Assembly: GCF_000013345.1 (NCBI RefSeq)
Contig: NC_007777.1
Location: 4,402,001 to 4,466,000 of the forward strand
DNA length: 64,000 nt
Reading direction: 5' to 3'
DNA from: Frankia casuarinae
GTDB taxonomy: Bacteria > Actinomycetota > Actinomycetes > Frankiales > Frankiaceae
The position numbers and the translations under genes were made by a program. Below the pieces are notes generated by a model, which did not search any database, was not told where the DNA came from, and saw only the letters and a program-made list of their open reading frames with translations. Positions 1 through 8,447 of this stretch are shown piece by piece. Position 1 is the first letter of the stretch. Every line of letters starts with the position of its first letter.

Positions 1-1788
1 CGTCGAGCGGGTGGTACCGAGGCTGCTCCGCCCCGGGGCCACCCCCTGGCCGTCGCCAGCTTCCACGGGCACGACGCGTTCCACCCGGTAGGAGACCGGG
101 CCCCCGACCGAGGGCGAAGCGCGCCACCACAGCTGCACCGAACCGTCGGGGCCCGGCACCGCGGTCAGGTCGGACGGCGGGGAGAGCGGCAGAGCCGCCA
201 TCGCCGCGAGCGCCTCCCGGTTGTCCGCCGCCGTCGCGAGGACCGCGGCGAGGGCGGCCTCCTGGTCCTCGGGTGGTAGCGCGCGCGCCGCCTCGACCCG
301 CCGGCGGATCACCGCCTGGGCGGCAATGAGCTCGGCCAGCACCTCGGCCGGTTTCCGGCCGTCGGGGCCGGGGACGTCGGCGGCCTGTGCCGCGAGCCAC
401 CGGGCATCGGCAAGCGCCGCATCCGCCCGGCACGCCGCGCGGGCCTCGGTGAGTGCCCGCCAACCGGCGTCCGCGGCGCCCAGCGCGGCGGAGACCCGGG
501 CTCCCAGTTCCTCCGCCGTCCCGGCGACCGGTCCACCGACGGCGGCCAGCACCGGATGGGCGGTCGTGAGGATCTCGCCGGCCTGGCGGGGATGACCGCC
601 CTCCAGGGCGCGACGCACCGCGACGAGCGCATCGGCCGCCTCCCTGGCCTGGCGCAGGCTGTGCCCGCAGTGCCGGCAGACGACCGCCGCCGCCTCGGTC
701 ATCGATCCGCAGGACGGGCAGGTGGTGTAGAGGTCGGTGTCGCAGTACCGGCAGTGCCGCACGGACCCGGCCGCCTCCGGCCGGCCGCATCCCGGGCATA
801 CCACGTAGTCGACGACCCCGCCGACGTTCACCGCGGCGCCGAGCTCCCGAGCCGCCTCCAGGACGACGGACTTCGCCTGAGCCGCGGTCAGTCCGCGCCC
901 GGTCGCGAGCGCCGCCCGGACGAGACCCTCGAAGGCGACCGCGGTGAGCTCGCCGTCGAGCACGACGTGTTCCTCGACCGCGGGCCGCAGCTCGTCCACG
1001 GCGTCCGCCATCAGCCCAACGGTGTACGCGGCGGGGTCGCCCTCGATCAACCGGGCGGAGACGAGGGCGAGCAGGTCCGCGGTGACCGTCTTCTCCCGGT
1101 CATGGGGACGGTGGTGGTTGCCCGCCACCATCGCGGCGTACGCGGCCCGCAGCCGCTCCGGTGAGGCGTCCGGGGCCAGCCCCAGGAAGGCCCACAGCGA
1201 CGCCGTCGAGACCCGGTCCCCGCCGCGCAGGGCGCGCAGCTCGCCGAGCCGTTCGGAGATCTGCCGGCGGACCTCGGCCGGCAGCGGTTCGACGCCCCCG
1301 CCGACGGCGTCGATGATGATCTGCTCCCGGCTCAGGCGGGCGTCGAACTCCTCGACCGTCACCCCCGCGGCGACGGCGAGGCGGCGCAGGCCGTCCACCC
1401 GGGATGCCGGGATGCCGCCGAAACGCTCCCGGACGGTGGCGAGATAGCCGTCGACCTTGGCGAGACGCTCGGCGTCACCGCTACGCCGGGCTGCCAGCAC
1501 CCGGGCGCGGACCCGTTCCCGGGAGTCCGCGTCCCGCAGCGGCTCCTCCCATTCCGCCCGCCGACGGACAAGCTCGGCGGCGAGGGTCGCGTACTTCGCC
1601 GAGTTGCGTTCCCGCTGCAGGAAGGCGAGCACCCGCACCAGGTGCGCCCCGACGTCGGAGTCGGTGTACGCCACCGTCGGATCGAGACCCGCGAGGAGGA
1701 ACGGGTCGGCGGTGTCCAGGGAGGCGCGGGCCCGCAGCGGCGCCAGCACCCGCTGGCGATAGCCGCTGCCGTCGAACGCCGCGCTCAC
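1..1788 (-). CDS. Zinc-ribbon protein with J-like region and FN3-like C-terminus (partial)
   Basis: No named family recognised. The reading frame opens at a GTG at 1788 and runs open off the left edge (596 residues visible). Roughly residues 197-245 resemble a J domain (LWAFLGLAPDASPERLRAAY), but the HPD tripeptide is absent; the loop reads NHHRPHDREKT. Residues about 329-376 hold four CxxC pairs (VCPGC, CRYC, CPSC, CRHC), two zinc ribbons. Residues 536 onward look like a fibronectin type III strand set ending at the window edge. It lies downstream of an Hsp70 and a GrpE-like gene on the same strand, so a co-chaperone or client-adaptor role is a reasonable inference but is not shown. The stop codon is not in the window. 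Confidence 0.75.
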   Translation of the reverse strand, partial: MSAAFDGSGYRQRVLAPLRARASLDTADPFLLAGLDPTVAYTDSDVGAHLVRVLAFLQRERNSAKYATLAAELVRRRAEWEEPLRDADSRERVRARVLAARRSGDAERLAKVDGYLATVRERFGGIPASRVDGLRRLAVAAGVTVEEFDARLSREQIIIDAVGGGVEPLPAEVRRQISERLGELRALRGGDRVSTASLWAFLGLAPDASPERLRAAYAAMVAGNHHRPHDREKTVTADLLALVSARLIEGDPAAYTVGLMADAVDELRPAVEEHVVLDGELTAVAFEGLVRAALATGRGLTAAQAKSVVLEAARELGAAVNVGGVVDYVVCPGCGRPEAAGSVRHCRYCDTDLYTTCPSCGSMTEAAAVVCRHCGHSLRQAREAADALVAVRRALEGGHPRQAGEILTTAHPVLAAVGGPVAGTAEELGARVSAALGAADAGWRALTEARAACRADAALADARWLAAQAADVPGPDGRKPAEVLAELIAAQAVIRRRVEAARALPPEDQEAALAAVLATAADNREALAAMAALPLSPPSDLTAVPGPDGSVQLWWRASPSVGGPVSYRVERVVPVEAGDGQGVAPGRSSLGTTRST

Positions 1789-2195
1789 CGATCCACCTTC
1801 GTCCCACGTGCCCACCGTGCCCACCGTGCCCGCCATGCCCGCCGGGAACCGGCCGGCGGCCCGTCGTCAGGCGCCGATCGTGGAGCGGCCGTCGACCACT
1901 CCACACCTGAGAGTACGAAGCCGCGCCTCGGCGCGGGCCGCGGACGCCAGGTTGGCGCCGCCCGCACGCACTGCGCGCACCCACGTCCCCGCGAGGCCTG
2001 GAGGGTGCTCCACCGGACGCGGTGCCTGGTCAGGCTGAACCCTATCCACTCCGGCGTCGGCCGCCGCGGGCCGGAACACTCGTGCGGGAACACTCGTGGG
2101 GGAGGCCGAATGGCCCGGCACCGGCATCGATCCACGGCGAGGTCCGATCCGCCGCGGGGTCCGATCCGCCGCGGGGTCCGATCCGCCGCGGGGTC
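1789..2195. other. Gene-free spacer with two short tandem repeats
   Basis: 407 bp between the zinc-ribbon gene and the dnaK-like stop. It holds 9-bp near-repeats around 1803-1840 and three copies of a 17-bp unit at 2142-2192 that begin a few bases beyond the dnaK-like stop codon. I see no convincing gene, RNA or terminator. Confidence 0.6.
2142..2192. repeat. 17-bp tandem repeat, 3 copies
   Basis: Three head-to-tail copies of a 17-bp unit containing TCCGATCCGCCGCGG, with unit starts at 2142, 2159 and 2176. The array sits immediately 3' of the dnaK-like stop (2196-2198). The period is not a multiple of three, as expected outside a coding region. Confidence 0.9.
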
Positions 2196-3866
2196 TCAGT
2201 CCCGCTGCTTGAGCAGGCTGACCTTCGCCGACTCGACGGCCCGCATCTCCTCCGAGCCGACCCCGGCGCGCACCTCGAGCACCAAGGGGGTGGCCGCGCC
2301 CTCGTGCGAGGCGGTGACCTGGATCGTCTGGTCCCCGCCCATCGTGAAGGTCACCTCAACGGGGGTGCCCAACGGGTGGCCAGGCGGAATCCCGCTGATG
2401 GAGCCGGCGACGATCACCTTGTTGTCGTCGATCGCCGTGGACTCGGCGGTGGTGCCCTGCTCGAAGACCCGGATGTCCACCTCGGCCTGATCGTCGACGA
2501 CGGTGTAGAAGGTCCGGGTGACGGCGATAGGCAGCGGGTCGTTCTGGTGGGCGAGGAAGGCCGCGACCGGTGTGCCCCGGTCCTCGGCGAAGATCCCGAA
2601 GCCACGTGACGTGACGTTCGTCACTTTCGTGCGGACGAGATCGACCACGGAGGCGGTCGAGAGTCCCGCCTCCTCGGCGCTGGCTGCGGCCGCCTTCTCC
2701 ACGTCCACGGCGTCGGCTGCGGCGAGTTCCTGGTCGGGACGTAGATGCCCGCTGGCGACCAGGTCCGCGTGGACCTCGCGCTCCAGTGCCTTCTTCTGCC
2801 CGTACACCGCGGCGCCCTTGGCGACGGCGAGATCGGGATCGGCAAGCCGAGAGGTGAGCCCGAAGGACTCCTGCAGCCGGCGGGCCACCGCCGGTGTCTT
2901 GCTCATGCCCCCCACCAGCAGGCACAAGTCGATCTTCTCGACACCCTTCTCCCGGGCTCGCGCCAGCACCGAGCCGGTCAGGTCGATGGTGCGCCGCAGC
3001 AGCGGGCCGGTGATCTCCTCGAAGACGGTCCGGGTCACCGGCACGCTTGTGCGCCTGCCGTTGTGCACGACCAGCACGTCGACGCTGTCCCGGCCGGACA
3101 ACGCCAGCTTCGCGTCCTCGGCCGCGGCCAGCAGCTCCTGCTCGTCGTAGACGTCGTCGAGCGGGTCGCCCGCGTCGGGCTGCGCCTCGGTGAACTTCTG
3201 CGCCAGGTAGCGGACGAGTTCGTTGTCCCAGTCCGCACCGCCCAGCTCGTGGTCGCCATCCGTGGCGACCACGGTGATCGCGCCCTCGCTCAGCCTGATG
3301 ACCGTGGTGTCGAATGTGCCACCGCCGAGGTCGTAGACCAGCACGGTCGACTCCTCGGCCCCGTCCTGGCCGAATCCGTAGGCGAAGGCGGCGGCGGTCG
3401 GCTCGTTGATGATGTCGACCACGTTGAGGCCGGCGAGCTCGCCGGCCAGCTTCGTCGCCTTGCGCTCCTCGTCACCGAAGTACGCGGGCACGGTGATCAC
3501 TACATCGGTGACCGGGACACTGGTCGCGCGTTCGGCGTCCGCAGCGAGCGCCTTGAGCACCAGGCTCGACACCGCGGCGGCGCTGTACTCCTCGTCATGC
3601 GCCACGAACCGCCAGTCCGACGCGCCCATGTGCCGCTTGACCAGCCGGGCGACATCGTCGGGACGGATGCGAGCCTGGCGCTTGGCCTGGGTTCCCACCA
3701 CGAAAGAGGTTGGGCCCTCCGCCCCAGTGTCGAACAGGACGACCGAAGGCGTCGTCGGCTGGGACTCGATGTTGCGGATCACTTCCGGTCGGCCGTACTC
3801 GTCGACCTGGGCAATGCAGGAGTAGGTCGTGCCCAGGTCGATCCCGAACACCTTGGTGCCTGCCAC
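2196..3866 (-). CDS. Hsp70-family chaperone (DnaK-like) lacking the C-terminal lid
   Basis: ATP-dependent Hsp70 chaperone, cytosolic. The 556-residue product carries all actin-fold ATPase signatures: GIDLGTTYS at the N-terminus, INEPTAAAFAYG, VYDLGGGTFD, and LVGGMSKTPAVARRL. A beta-type substrate-binding region follows, but the protein stops after one short helix (SEEMRAVESAKVSLLKQRD). Classical DnaK is about 610-640 residues and has a helical lid plus a disordered tail; both are missing here. It is transcribed after the GrpE-like gene (40-bp gap) and before the J-like zinc-ribbon gene. It is therefore more likely a dedicated paralogue serving this cluster than the housekeeping dnaK, which usually sits in a dnaK-grpE-dnaJ-hspR operon. 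Confidence 0.9.
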   Translation of the reverse strand: MAGTKVFGIDLGTTYSCIAQVDEYGRPEVIRNIESQPTTPSVVLFDTGAEGPTSFVVGTQAKRQARIRPDDVARLVKRHMGASDWRFVAHDEEYSAAAVSSLVLKALAADAERATSVPVTDVVITVPAYFGDEERKATKLAGELAGLNVVDIINEPTAAAFAYGFGQDGAEESTVLVYDLGGGTFDTTVIRLSEGAITVVATDGDHELGGADWDNELVRYLAQKFTEAQPDAGDPLDDVYDEQELLAAAEDAKLALSGRDSVDVLVVHNGRRTSVPVTRTVFEEITGPLLRRTIDLTGSVLARAREKGVEKIDLCLLVGGMSKTPAVARRLQESFGLTSRLADPDLAVAKGAAVYGQKKALEREVHADLVASGHLRPDQELAAADAVDVEKAAAASAEEAGLSTASVVDLVRTKVTNVTSRGFGIFAEDRGTPVAAFLAHQNDPLPIAVTRTFYTVVDDQAEVDIRVFEQGTTAESTAIDDNKVIVAGSISGIPPGHPLGTPVEVTFTMGGDQTIQVTASHEGAATPLVLEVRAGVGSEEMRAVESAKVSLLKQRD

Positions 3867-3906
3867 CGTCTAATTCTTCCCTTCACAAGCCTCGTACCTC
3901 CGCGGC

Positions 3907-5334
3907 TCAGCGCGATCGGTAGACCTCGGTCTCCGCCGGTCGGACGACCGTGGTCTCGCCGCGGACGAAACCCGGACGAACGGTACGAGCGATCGTCCCG
4001 TCCCGTCCCGGGTCGTCCGTCGGCACCCGACGCACCCCCAGGTGCCGCGCCGGGTCGAAGGTCCCGCCCGGCACCGCCGTGTACGGGCGGACGTCCACAG
4101 CGACATCGAGCACCTGGAGCAGCTGCTTACGCAGGATGCCGGCGACACTCTGCGGATCGTCGGCCCCCAGGCTACCCATTTGATCATGAAGTCGAATCAA
4201 CCCCCGCAGAAGGGGGGCCATGGCTTCGGTAAGCTCACCACTACGTAGCCGGGCATTCTCGGCATGCAATCGGTCCACGAGTTGGGTATCGTGACGCCGT
4301 AGCCGGGCCAGCTCGTCAACGCGGCTCGCGAGGCGTTCCAGCGCCACCGCCTGGACAGCACCGATCGAACCCACCAGATCCGTCCCGCCGCCGTCAGGGC
4401 CCGGACGGTCCACGGGGCAGTCCTGATCCGCCGAACCGTCCTGAGGAACCTGATCATCCTGAGCCGCGGTGCCGCCATGGTCGACCGGGCCGCGCTCCGC
4501 ATCCCGTTGATCCGGGCCCGTCGGAGACCGTGTCGGCGTCGCCGGTCCGGCGTGCTCGGCGCGCTCGGATGCCACGGCCGACTCCGGCTCGTCGGGCCGG
4601 ACCTCGTCGGGCCGGACCTCGTCGGGCCGGACCTCGTCGGGCCGGACCTCGTCGGGCCGGACCTCATCAGGCCAGACCTCATCAGGCCGGACCTCATCAG
4701 GCCGGACCTCATCAGGCCGGACCTCATCAGGCCGGACCTCATCAGGCCGGATGTCCTCAGGGCCACCCGCCCCGCGGTCCCCGGCCTCGGGACCGGTCTC
4801 GCGCCACTCAGCCTCCGGCAGGTCATCGGCCTCGCGCGGATCGGTCGCCTCGTACGCGGGCGCGCCCCGAGAGCCCGCGACGGAGCGGTGCTCCTCCCGC
4901 GCCCCATACCCCGATCCGGCATGGTCCCCGTAGCCACTCGACCCGCCGTGGCTTGGCTGCGAGGGGGACCATGCCGGGGCGTTCCGTCCCGGGAACCGGT
5001 CCTCTCTCGGCGGATGGGCGTCCACCGGAACCTGCCCTCTCCGGCCCTGTTCCCAGCCGGCCGCCCGCGAAGGACCGGCGTACGCCGGGTCGGCCTGGCC
5101 CGGATCGGCGCCGGTCACCGGCCCGCCGCGATCATCGGCGGAGTATCGTCCGGGCCGCTCCCGGCCTCGCCCGGAAGCCGGGTCACGATCAGGATGAGAT
5201 CGGTGCCCGGGGTGGGCCCGCTGGTCGCAGCTCGCACGGTCGGCGCGCGCCTGCTCGGGCGAGGGCTCGCGACGTGGCTGGAACATCGAGTATCGATCCT
5301 CCTCGCCGACGGGCGGCGGGACCGGATGGCTCAT
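3907..5334 (-). CDS. GrpE-like nucleotide exchange factor with expanded (RPDEV)n region
   Basis: 475 residues. The C-terminal ~170 residues resemble GrpE: a coiled-coil stretch (LASRVDELARLRRHDTQLV) and then a small beta domain with DVRPYTAVPGGTFDPARHLG and GETTVVRPAEVEVYRS-like strands. The first ~300 residues are low-complexity, acidic and proline-rich. They include eleven 5-residue repeats (RPDEV/RPDEVW) encoded by 15-bp DNA repeats at 4591-4755. It likely exchanges nucleotide on the adjacent Hsp70. Start chosen at 5334; an internal ATG (MFQPRREPSPEQ) is an alternative. Ordinary GrpE is about 180-250 residues, so the disordered N-terminus is unusual. Confidence 0.75.
   Translation of the reverse strand: MSHPVPPPVGEEDRYSMFQPRREPSPEQARADRASCDQRAHPGHRSHPDRDPASGRGRERPGRYSADDRGGPVTGADPGQADPAYAGPSRAAGWEQGRRGQVPVDAHPPREDRFPGRNAPAWSPSQPSHGGSSGYGDHAGSGYGAREEHRSVAGSRGAPAYEATDPREADDLPEAEWRETGPEAGDRGAGGPEDIRPDEVRPDEVRPDEVRPDEVRPDEVWPDEVRPDEVRPDEVRPDEVRPDEVRPDEPESAVASERAEHAGPATPTRSPTGPDQRDAERGPVDHGGTAAQDDQVPQDGSADQDCPVDRPGPDGGGTDLVGSIGAVQAVALERLASRVDELARLRRHDTQLVDRLHAENARLRSGELTEAMAPLLRGLIRLHDQMGSLGADDPQSVAGILRKQLLQVLDVAVDVRPYTAVPGGTFDPARHLGVRRVPTDDPGRDGTIARTVRPGFVRGETTVVRPAETEVYRSR
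4591..4755. repeat. 15-bp tandem repeat (11 copies) inside the GrpE-like gene
   Basis: Five identical copies of GTCGGGCCGGACCTC (4591-4665) are followed by five copies of the ATCAGGCC variant (4666-4740; one has a GCCAGACC change giving Trp) and one degenerate copy (4741-4755). The two variants are blocked rather than interspersed, which points to recent slippage or unequal exchange. The period is five codons, so expansion keeps the frame. Confidence 0.95.
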
Positions 5335-5349
5335 CGCGGACTACCGGCG

Positions 5350-6027
5350 TCACTTGCGGCCGGCAGTCCAGTTCAGGCCCCAGCCGTAGGCCTCGTCGAG
5401 CTCGCGGTGACCGCTGACGTAGCGGACCTCCCGGCTGACCTTGAAGTCGTTGCCGGTGTTGGTCAGCAGGGCGATGGCGCACATCCGGGCGCCACCGGCC
5501 TGCTCGTCCAGCCGGACCTCGATCGGGGCACCCTGCGCCGGAGTCAGGGTGACCACCGCGTCGGCCTGGTCGAACGAGGCCACCCCCTCGTAGATGAAGG
5601 CGAACACGAGGATGCGGCGGATCTGGGAGATGGCGGCGAGGTTCACGTACAGGTTCTCGCCACCGACCGCGGCGCCCGTGCGGTCGTCCGCGTCGAGGTT
5701 GATGAAGGGGGGATCCGTGAAGGAGCCGAACGCATCACCCAAGGCCTGGACCACACCCGCACGGCCGTCGGAGAGCTCGAACAACGCGGCGAGGTCGAGA
5801 TCAATGCCGCCGCCCGCGGCGCCCAGCACCCGCTTGAGGAAGCCGCCCTTCTGCTGGCCGCCGCCCGGCTGCTGGTTCCAGTTGAGGTTCACGTGCAGCC
5901 GCCCGCCACCACCCTGCTTGCTCAGCGAGACGGTCGGCGCGGATTTCGTCAGTGTCACCTTGCTCAGCGAGACCGGGCCGGAACCGGCCGCCGGTGTGGC
6001 GGGACGTTTGCTGTAGTCGATGCCCAT
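5350..6027 (-). CDS. TerD-family stress protein
   Basis: 225 residues with a TerD (calcium-binding tellurium-resistance) domain. The N-terminus is GIDYSKRP, followed by two SLSK-type strands (VSLSKVTLTK, VSLSKQGGGG). Then come VNLNWNQ, the acidic FINLDADDRTG and IDLDLAALFEL, and the C-terminal GWGLNWTAGRK. TerD-fold proteins bind calcium and are associated with membrane-linked stress responses; the biochemical role is not settled. The start has GGGAGCGG-type purines just upstream. It sits 15 bp before the GrpE-like gene and is probably co-transcribed with it. The inserted glycine/glutamine-rich stretch (residues about 50-60) is atypical of short TerD. Confidence 0.88.
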   Translation of the reverse strand: MGIDYSKRPATPAAGSGPVSLSKVTLTKSAPTVSLSKQGGGGRLHVNLNWNQQPGGGQQKGGFLKRVLGAAGGGIDLDLAALFELSDGRAGVVQALGDAFGSFTDPPFINLDADDRTGAAVGGENLYVNLAAISQIRRILVFAFIYEGVASFDQADAVVTLTPAQGAPIEVRLDEQAGGARMCAIALLTNTGNDFKVSREVRYVSGHRELDEAYGWGLNWTAGRK

Positions 6028-6191
6028 GATCCGCTCCCTCGCGGTAGCTGGGTGTCATCCATGATCAGGTGATCATCGCCTGGCAGGATCGGACGCCAGT
6101 ACCCGACGATGTCACATCCGCGGCGGCGCTCTCCAGACCGGCCACCCAGGCCCGGTGCGCCGGCCGGCTGTCGCCGCCCGGCGCACGGCCG

Positions 6192-7364
6192 CTACATCGG
6201 GGCGCCGACGGCCTCTCGTGGCTGCCCCGGGCCGCCCTCGTCCTCGCCCGGGACGGACCCGGCACCCGCCAAACCGCGCTCGGCGGACCGGTGGCGGATG
6301 GAGGACAGCAGCGACAGACCGATGAAGGCCACCCCGATGAGACCGGTGACGATCTCCGGAACCTCGGTCTCGATCGAGATGGCCAGGATGATGGCCAGCG
6401 CCCCGATCGCATAGTGGGCACCGTGCTCGAGGTAGATGTACTCGCCGAGAGTGCCCCGCCGGACCAGGTAGACGGTCAGGGACCGGATGTACATCGCGCC
6501 GATCCCGAGACCGGCCGCGATGACGAAGATGTTCTGGGAGATCGCGAAGGCGCCGACGACTCCGTCGAACGAGAACGACGCGTCGATGACCTCGAGGTAG
6601 AGGAAGAGGAACGCGGCGGCCTTGCCGGTGGCGAGCACCAACTTCGGCGGGCCGCCGGTACCGTTCGACCGGACCGGGGCCAAGCCTGCCGACTCGGCGA
6701 CGGAATCGTCGTCATCGTCCTCGGCGCCCACACCGCGGGCCTCGAAGAACTCGCCGAGTCCCCGCACGCCCAGATAGGTCGCGAGCCCCGCCACCCCGGA
6801 GAGCAGCACCTGCTGCTGGTGGTCGCCGGCGAAGGCCTGGCCGACCACCAGCAGGGCGATGAGCCCAAGCACGATCGGAACCACATCGAGCTGGCCCGCC
6901 CTGCGCAGCGGCTCCTCCAGCTTCTTGATCCACTGGATCTCCCGTTCGGGGTCGAACAGGAAGTCCAGGAACAGCATGAACAGGAAGATCCCGCCGAACG
7001 CGGCGATGGCCGGATGCGCGTCACCCAGTTTCTCCGCGTACCGGGCACCGTCGTTCAGCGCCAGGTCGAAGACCTCGAGCGGACCGAGATGCGCGGTCAG
7101 CGCCACGATGGCGATCGGGAAGATCAGACGCATGCCAAACACCGCGATCAGGATGCCGAGCGTCAGGAAGATCCTCTGCCAGAACTGGCTCATCCGGCCG
7201 AGGATCGTCGCGTTGATGACGGCGTTGTCGAAGGACAAACTGATCTCGAGCACCGCGAGGATCGCGACGAGCGCCGCGTTCCTGGGGCCACCGATCACCC
7301 CCGCCGCGGCCACCCCGATAACGGTGATCGCCAAGGACCATCCGAAGATTCGCAAGGCGTGCAC
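6192..7364 (-). CDS. DUF475 / TerC-like integral membrane protein
   Basis: Multi-pass membrane protein of about 390 residues. Family signatures include LEISLSFDNAVINATIL, FFGMRL-type helix (AVFGMRLIFPIAIVALTA) and EVIDASFSFDGVVGAFAIS; the paired FDN/FDG acidic membrane motifs match the TerC/DUF475 fold, thought to handle metal ions. The open frame extends to 7445, but homologues begin near LRIFGWSL. I therefore favour a GTG around 7364, with GGGAGG about 12 nt upstream; the residues before it are polar and unlike the family. A short acidic loop (AEDDDDDSVAES) divides the two membrane halves. Flanked by two TerD genes on the same strand. Confidence 0.88.
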   Translation of the reverse strand: MHALRIFGWSLAITVIGVAAAGVIGGPRNAALVAILAVLEISLSFDNAVINATILGRMSQFWQRIFLTLGILIAVFGMRLIFPIAIVALTAHLGPLEVFDLALNDGARYAEKLGDAHPAIAAFGGIFLFMLFLDFLFDPEREIQWIKKLEEPLRRAGQLDVVPIVLGLIALLVVGQAFAGDHQQQVLLSGVAGLATYLGVRGLGEFFEARGVGAEDDDDDSVAESAGLAPVRSNGTGGPPKLVLATGKAAAFLFLYLEVIDASFSFDGVVGAFAISQNIFVIAAGLGIGAMYIRSLTVYLVRRGTLGEYIYLEHGAHYAIGALAIILAISIETEVPEIVTGLIGVAFIGLSLLSSIRHRSAERGLAGAGSVPGEDEGGPGQPREAVGAPM

Positions 7365-7766
7365 GCCTACCAACACCCTCCCGGACCGGTCGCCAGACCC
7401 CGGCCGCGCCGCGCGGGCGGATCCGCGGTCCGTCGGATCCCGCATCGCTCAAGCATCGCCGGAGACCGCGTCGTCCCGCGGCCTGCTGGCCCGGTGCGGC
7501 GGTCGTCGGCATCGTAACTGCTCGTCTGGTGGGCACGACCTGACAAAAGTGCTACACCCGATGTGTATCGCTCTACCTGTACATGTCACCCACACACGAC
7601 CGGACCCATAGCATCTGGTCATTACCGCGCCGGCCGGCGCGGTCGGACCCAGTGACCCGGTCGGACCCGGTCGGACCCAGTGACCCGGTCAGACCCAGTG
7701 ACCCGGTCGGACCCGGTCGCCTGACCGAGCCCGACTGCGCATCCGGGGTTCAGACGTATCCGGGGT
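7365..7766. other. Intergenic region with GACCC-type tandem repeats
   Basis: About 400 bp between the DUF475 gene and the terD stop. A mosaic of 10-bp and 18-bp repeats built on CCGGTCGGAC and CCAGTGAC spans about 7645-7722. A 17-bp duplication begins at 7742. I see no gene. Simple repeats dominate the 3' flank of terD. Confidence 0.6.
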
Positions 7767-7775
7767 TCAGACGTT
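7742..7775. repeat. 17-bp duplication containing the terD stop codon
   Basis: Two copies of TCCGGGGTTCAGACGT(A/T), 7742-7758 and 7759-7775. The minus-strand stop of terD (7767-7769) lies in the second copy, so an identical TGA recurs 17 bp downstream, out of frame. Confidence 0.92.
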
Positions 7776-8342
7776 GACGCCGAAGTCGCGCGCGATCCCG
7801 GCCAGACCCGAGGCGTAGCCCTGTCCGACGGCTCGGAACTTCCAGTCCGCGCCGTGCCGGTAGACCTCGCCGAACACCATGGCCGTCTCGGTGGAGGCGT
7901 CCTCGGTGAGGTCATAGCGGGCGATCTCGCTGCCGCCGGCGCCGTTGACGATCCGGATGAAGGCGTTGCGGACCTGGCCGAAGTTCTGCTGCCGCGAGTC
8001 CGCGTCATAGATCGAAACCGGGAAGACGATCTTGTCAATCTCCGCCGGCAGGGATGTGAGGTTCACCGTGATGGCCTCGTCGTCGCCCTCACCCTCGCCG
8101 GTCAGGTTGTCGCCCTGGTGCTCGATCGCACCGTCGGGGCTCTTGAGGTTGTTGAAGAAGACGAAGTGCCCGTCCGACACGACCTTGCCGTCGGCCCGGC
8201 ACGCGATGGCGCTCGCGTCCAGGTCGAAGTCCGCGCCGGTTGTGCTCCGAACGTCCCAGCCGAGCCCGACCAGGATGTTGGTGAGTCCGGGCGCCTCCTT
8301 GGTCAGCGACACGTTGCCGCCCTTGCTGAGGCTGACTCCCAC
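7767..8342 (-). CDS. terD: TerD-family tellurium-resistance/stress protein
   Basis: 191 residues, the usual TerD length, full-domain. It begins [19 protein letters not shown] and contains [19 protein letters not shown], the calcium-binding acidic segment [27 protein letters not shown], and the C-terminal [17 protein letters not shown]. Start ATG at 8342 is preceded by GCAGGAGGAGCA, a clear ribosome site. Known family role: calcium-binding proteins of the Ter stress/tellurite systems. It is the first gene of the minus-strand stress cluster, so the region 8343-8450 probably holds the cluster promoter. Confidence 0.93.
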   Translation of the reverse strand: MGVSLSKGGNVSLTKEAPGLTNILVGLGWDVRSTTGADFDLDASAIACRADGKVVSDGHFVFFNNLKSPDGAIEHQGDNLTGEGEGDDEAITVNLTSLPAEIDKIVFPVSIYDADSRQQNFGQVRNAFIRIVNGAGGSEIARYDLTEDASTETAMVFGEVYRHGADWKFRAVGQGYASGLAGIARDFGVNV

Positions 8343-8372
8343 TGCTCCTCCTGCTGTGCGTTGTTCGAAAGG

Positions 8373-8423
8373 GCTGCCGTTCAGATGTTGCTGCCGTTCA
8401 GATGTTGCTGCCGTTCAGATGTT
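8373..8423. repeat. 17-bp tandem repeat in the terD leader, 3 copies
   Basis: Three exact copies of GCTGCCGTTCAGATGTT at 8373-8389, 8390-8406 and 8407-8423. They lie 31-81 bp upstream of the terD start, within the likely 5' untranslated region. Confidence 0.93.
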
Positions 8424-8425
8424 TC

Positions 8426-8447
8426 GGGGGCCGCTCGAGCGGCCCCC
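8426..8447. promoter_or_regulatory. 22-bp perfect palindrome upstream of terD
   Basis: GGGGGCCGCTCGAGCGGCCCCC-type perfect palindrome (11-bp arms, no loop), directly beside the 17-bp repeats. A dyad this exact could be a dimeric operator or, as RNA, a stem with no T-tract. It is placed where a regulator of the Ter cluster could bind. Function not shown. Confidence 0.45.

Noticed and set aside
4477-6072. Plus-strand frame of about 531 codons opposite the GrpE-like and TerD-family genes
   Set aside because: Open only because of the 15-bp in-frame repeat and high GC; no domain.
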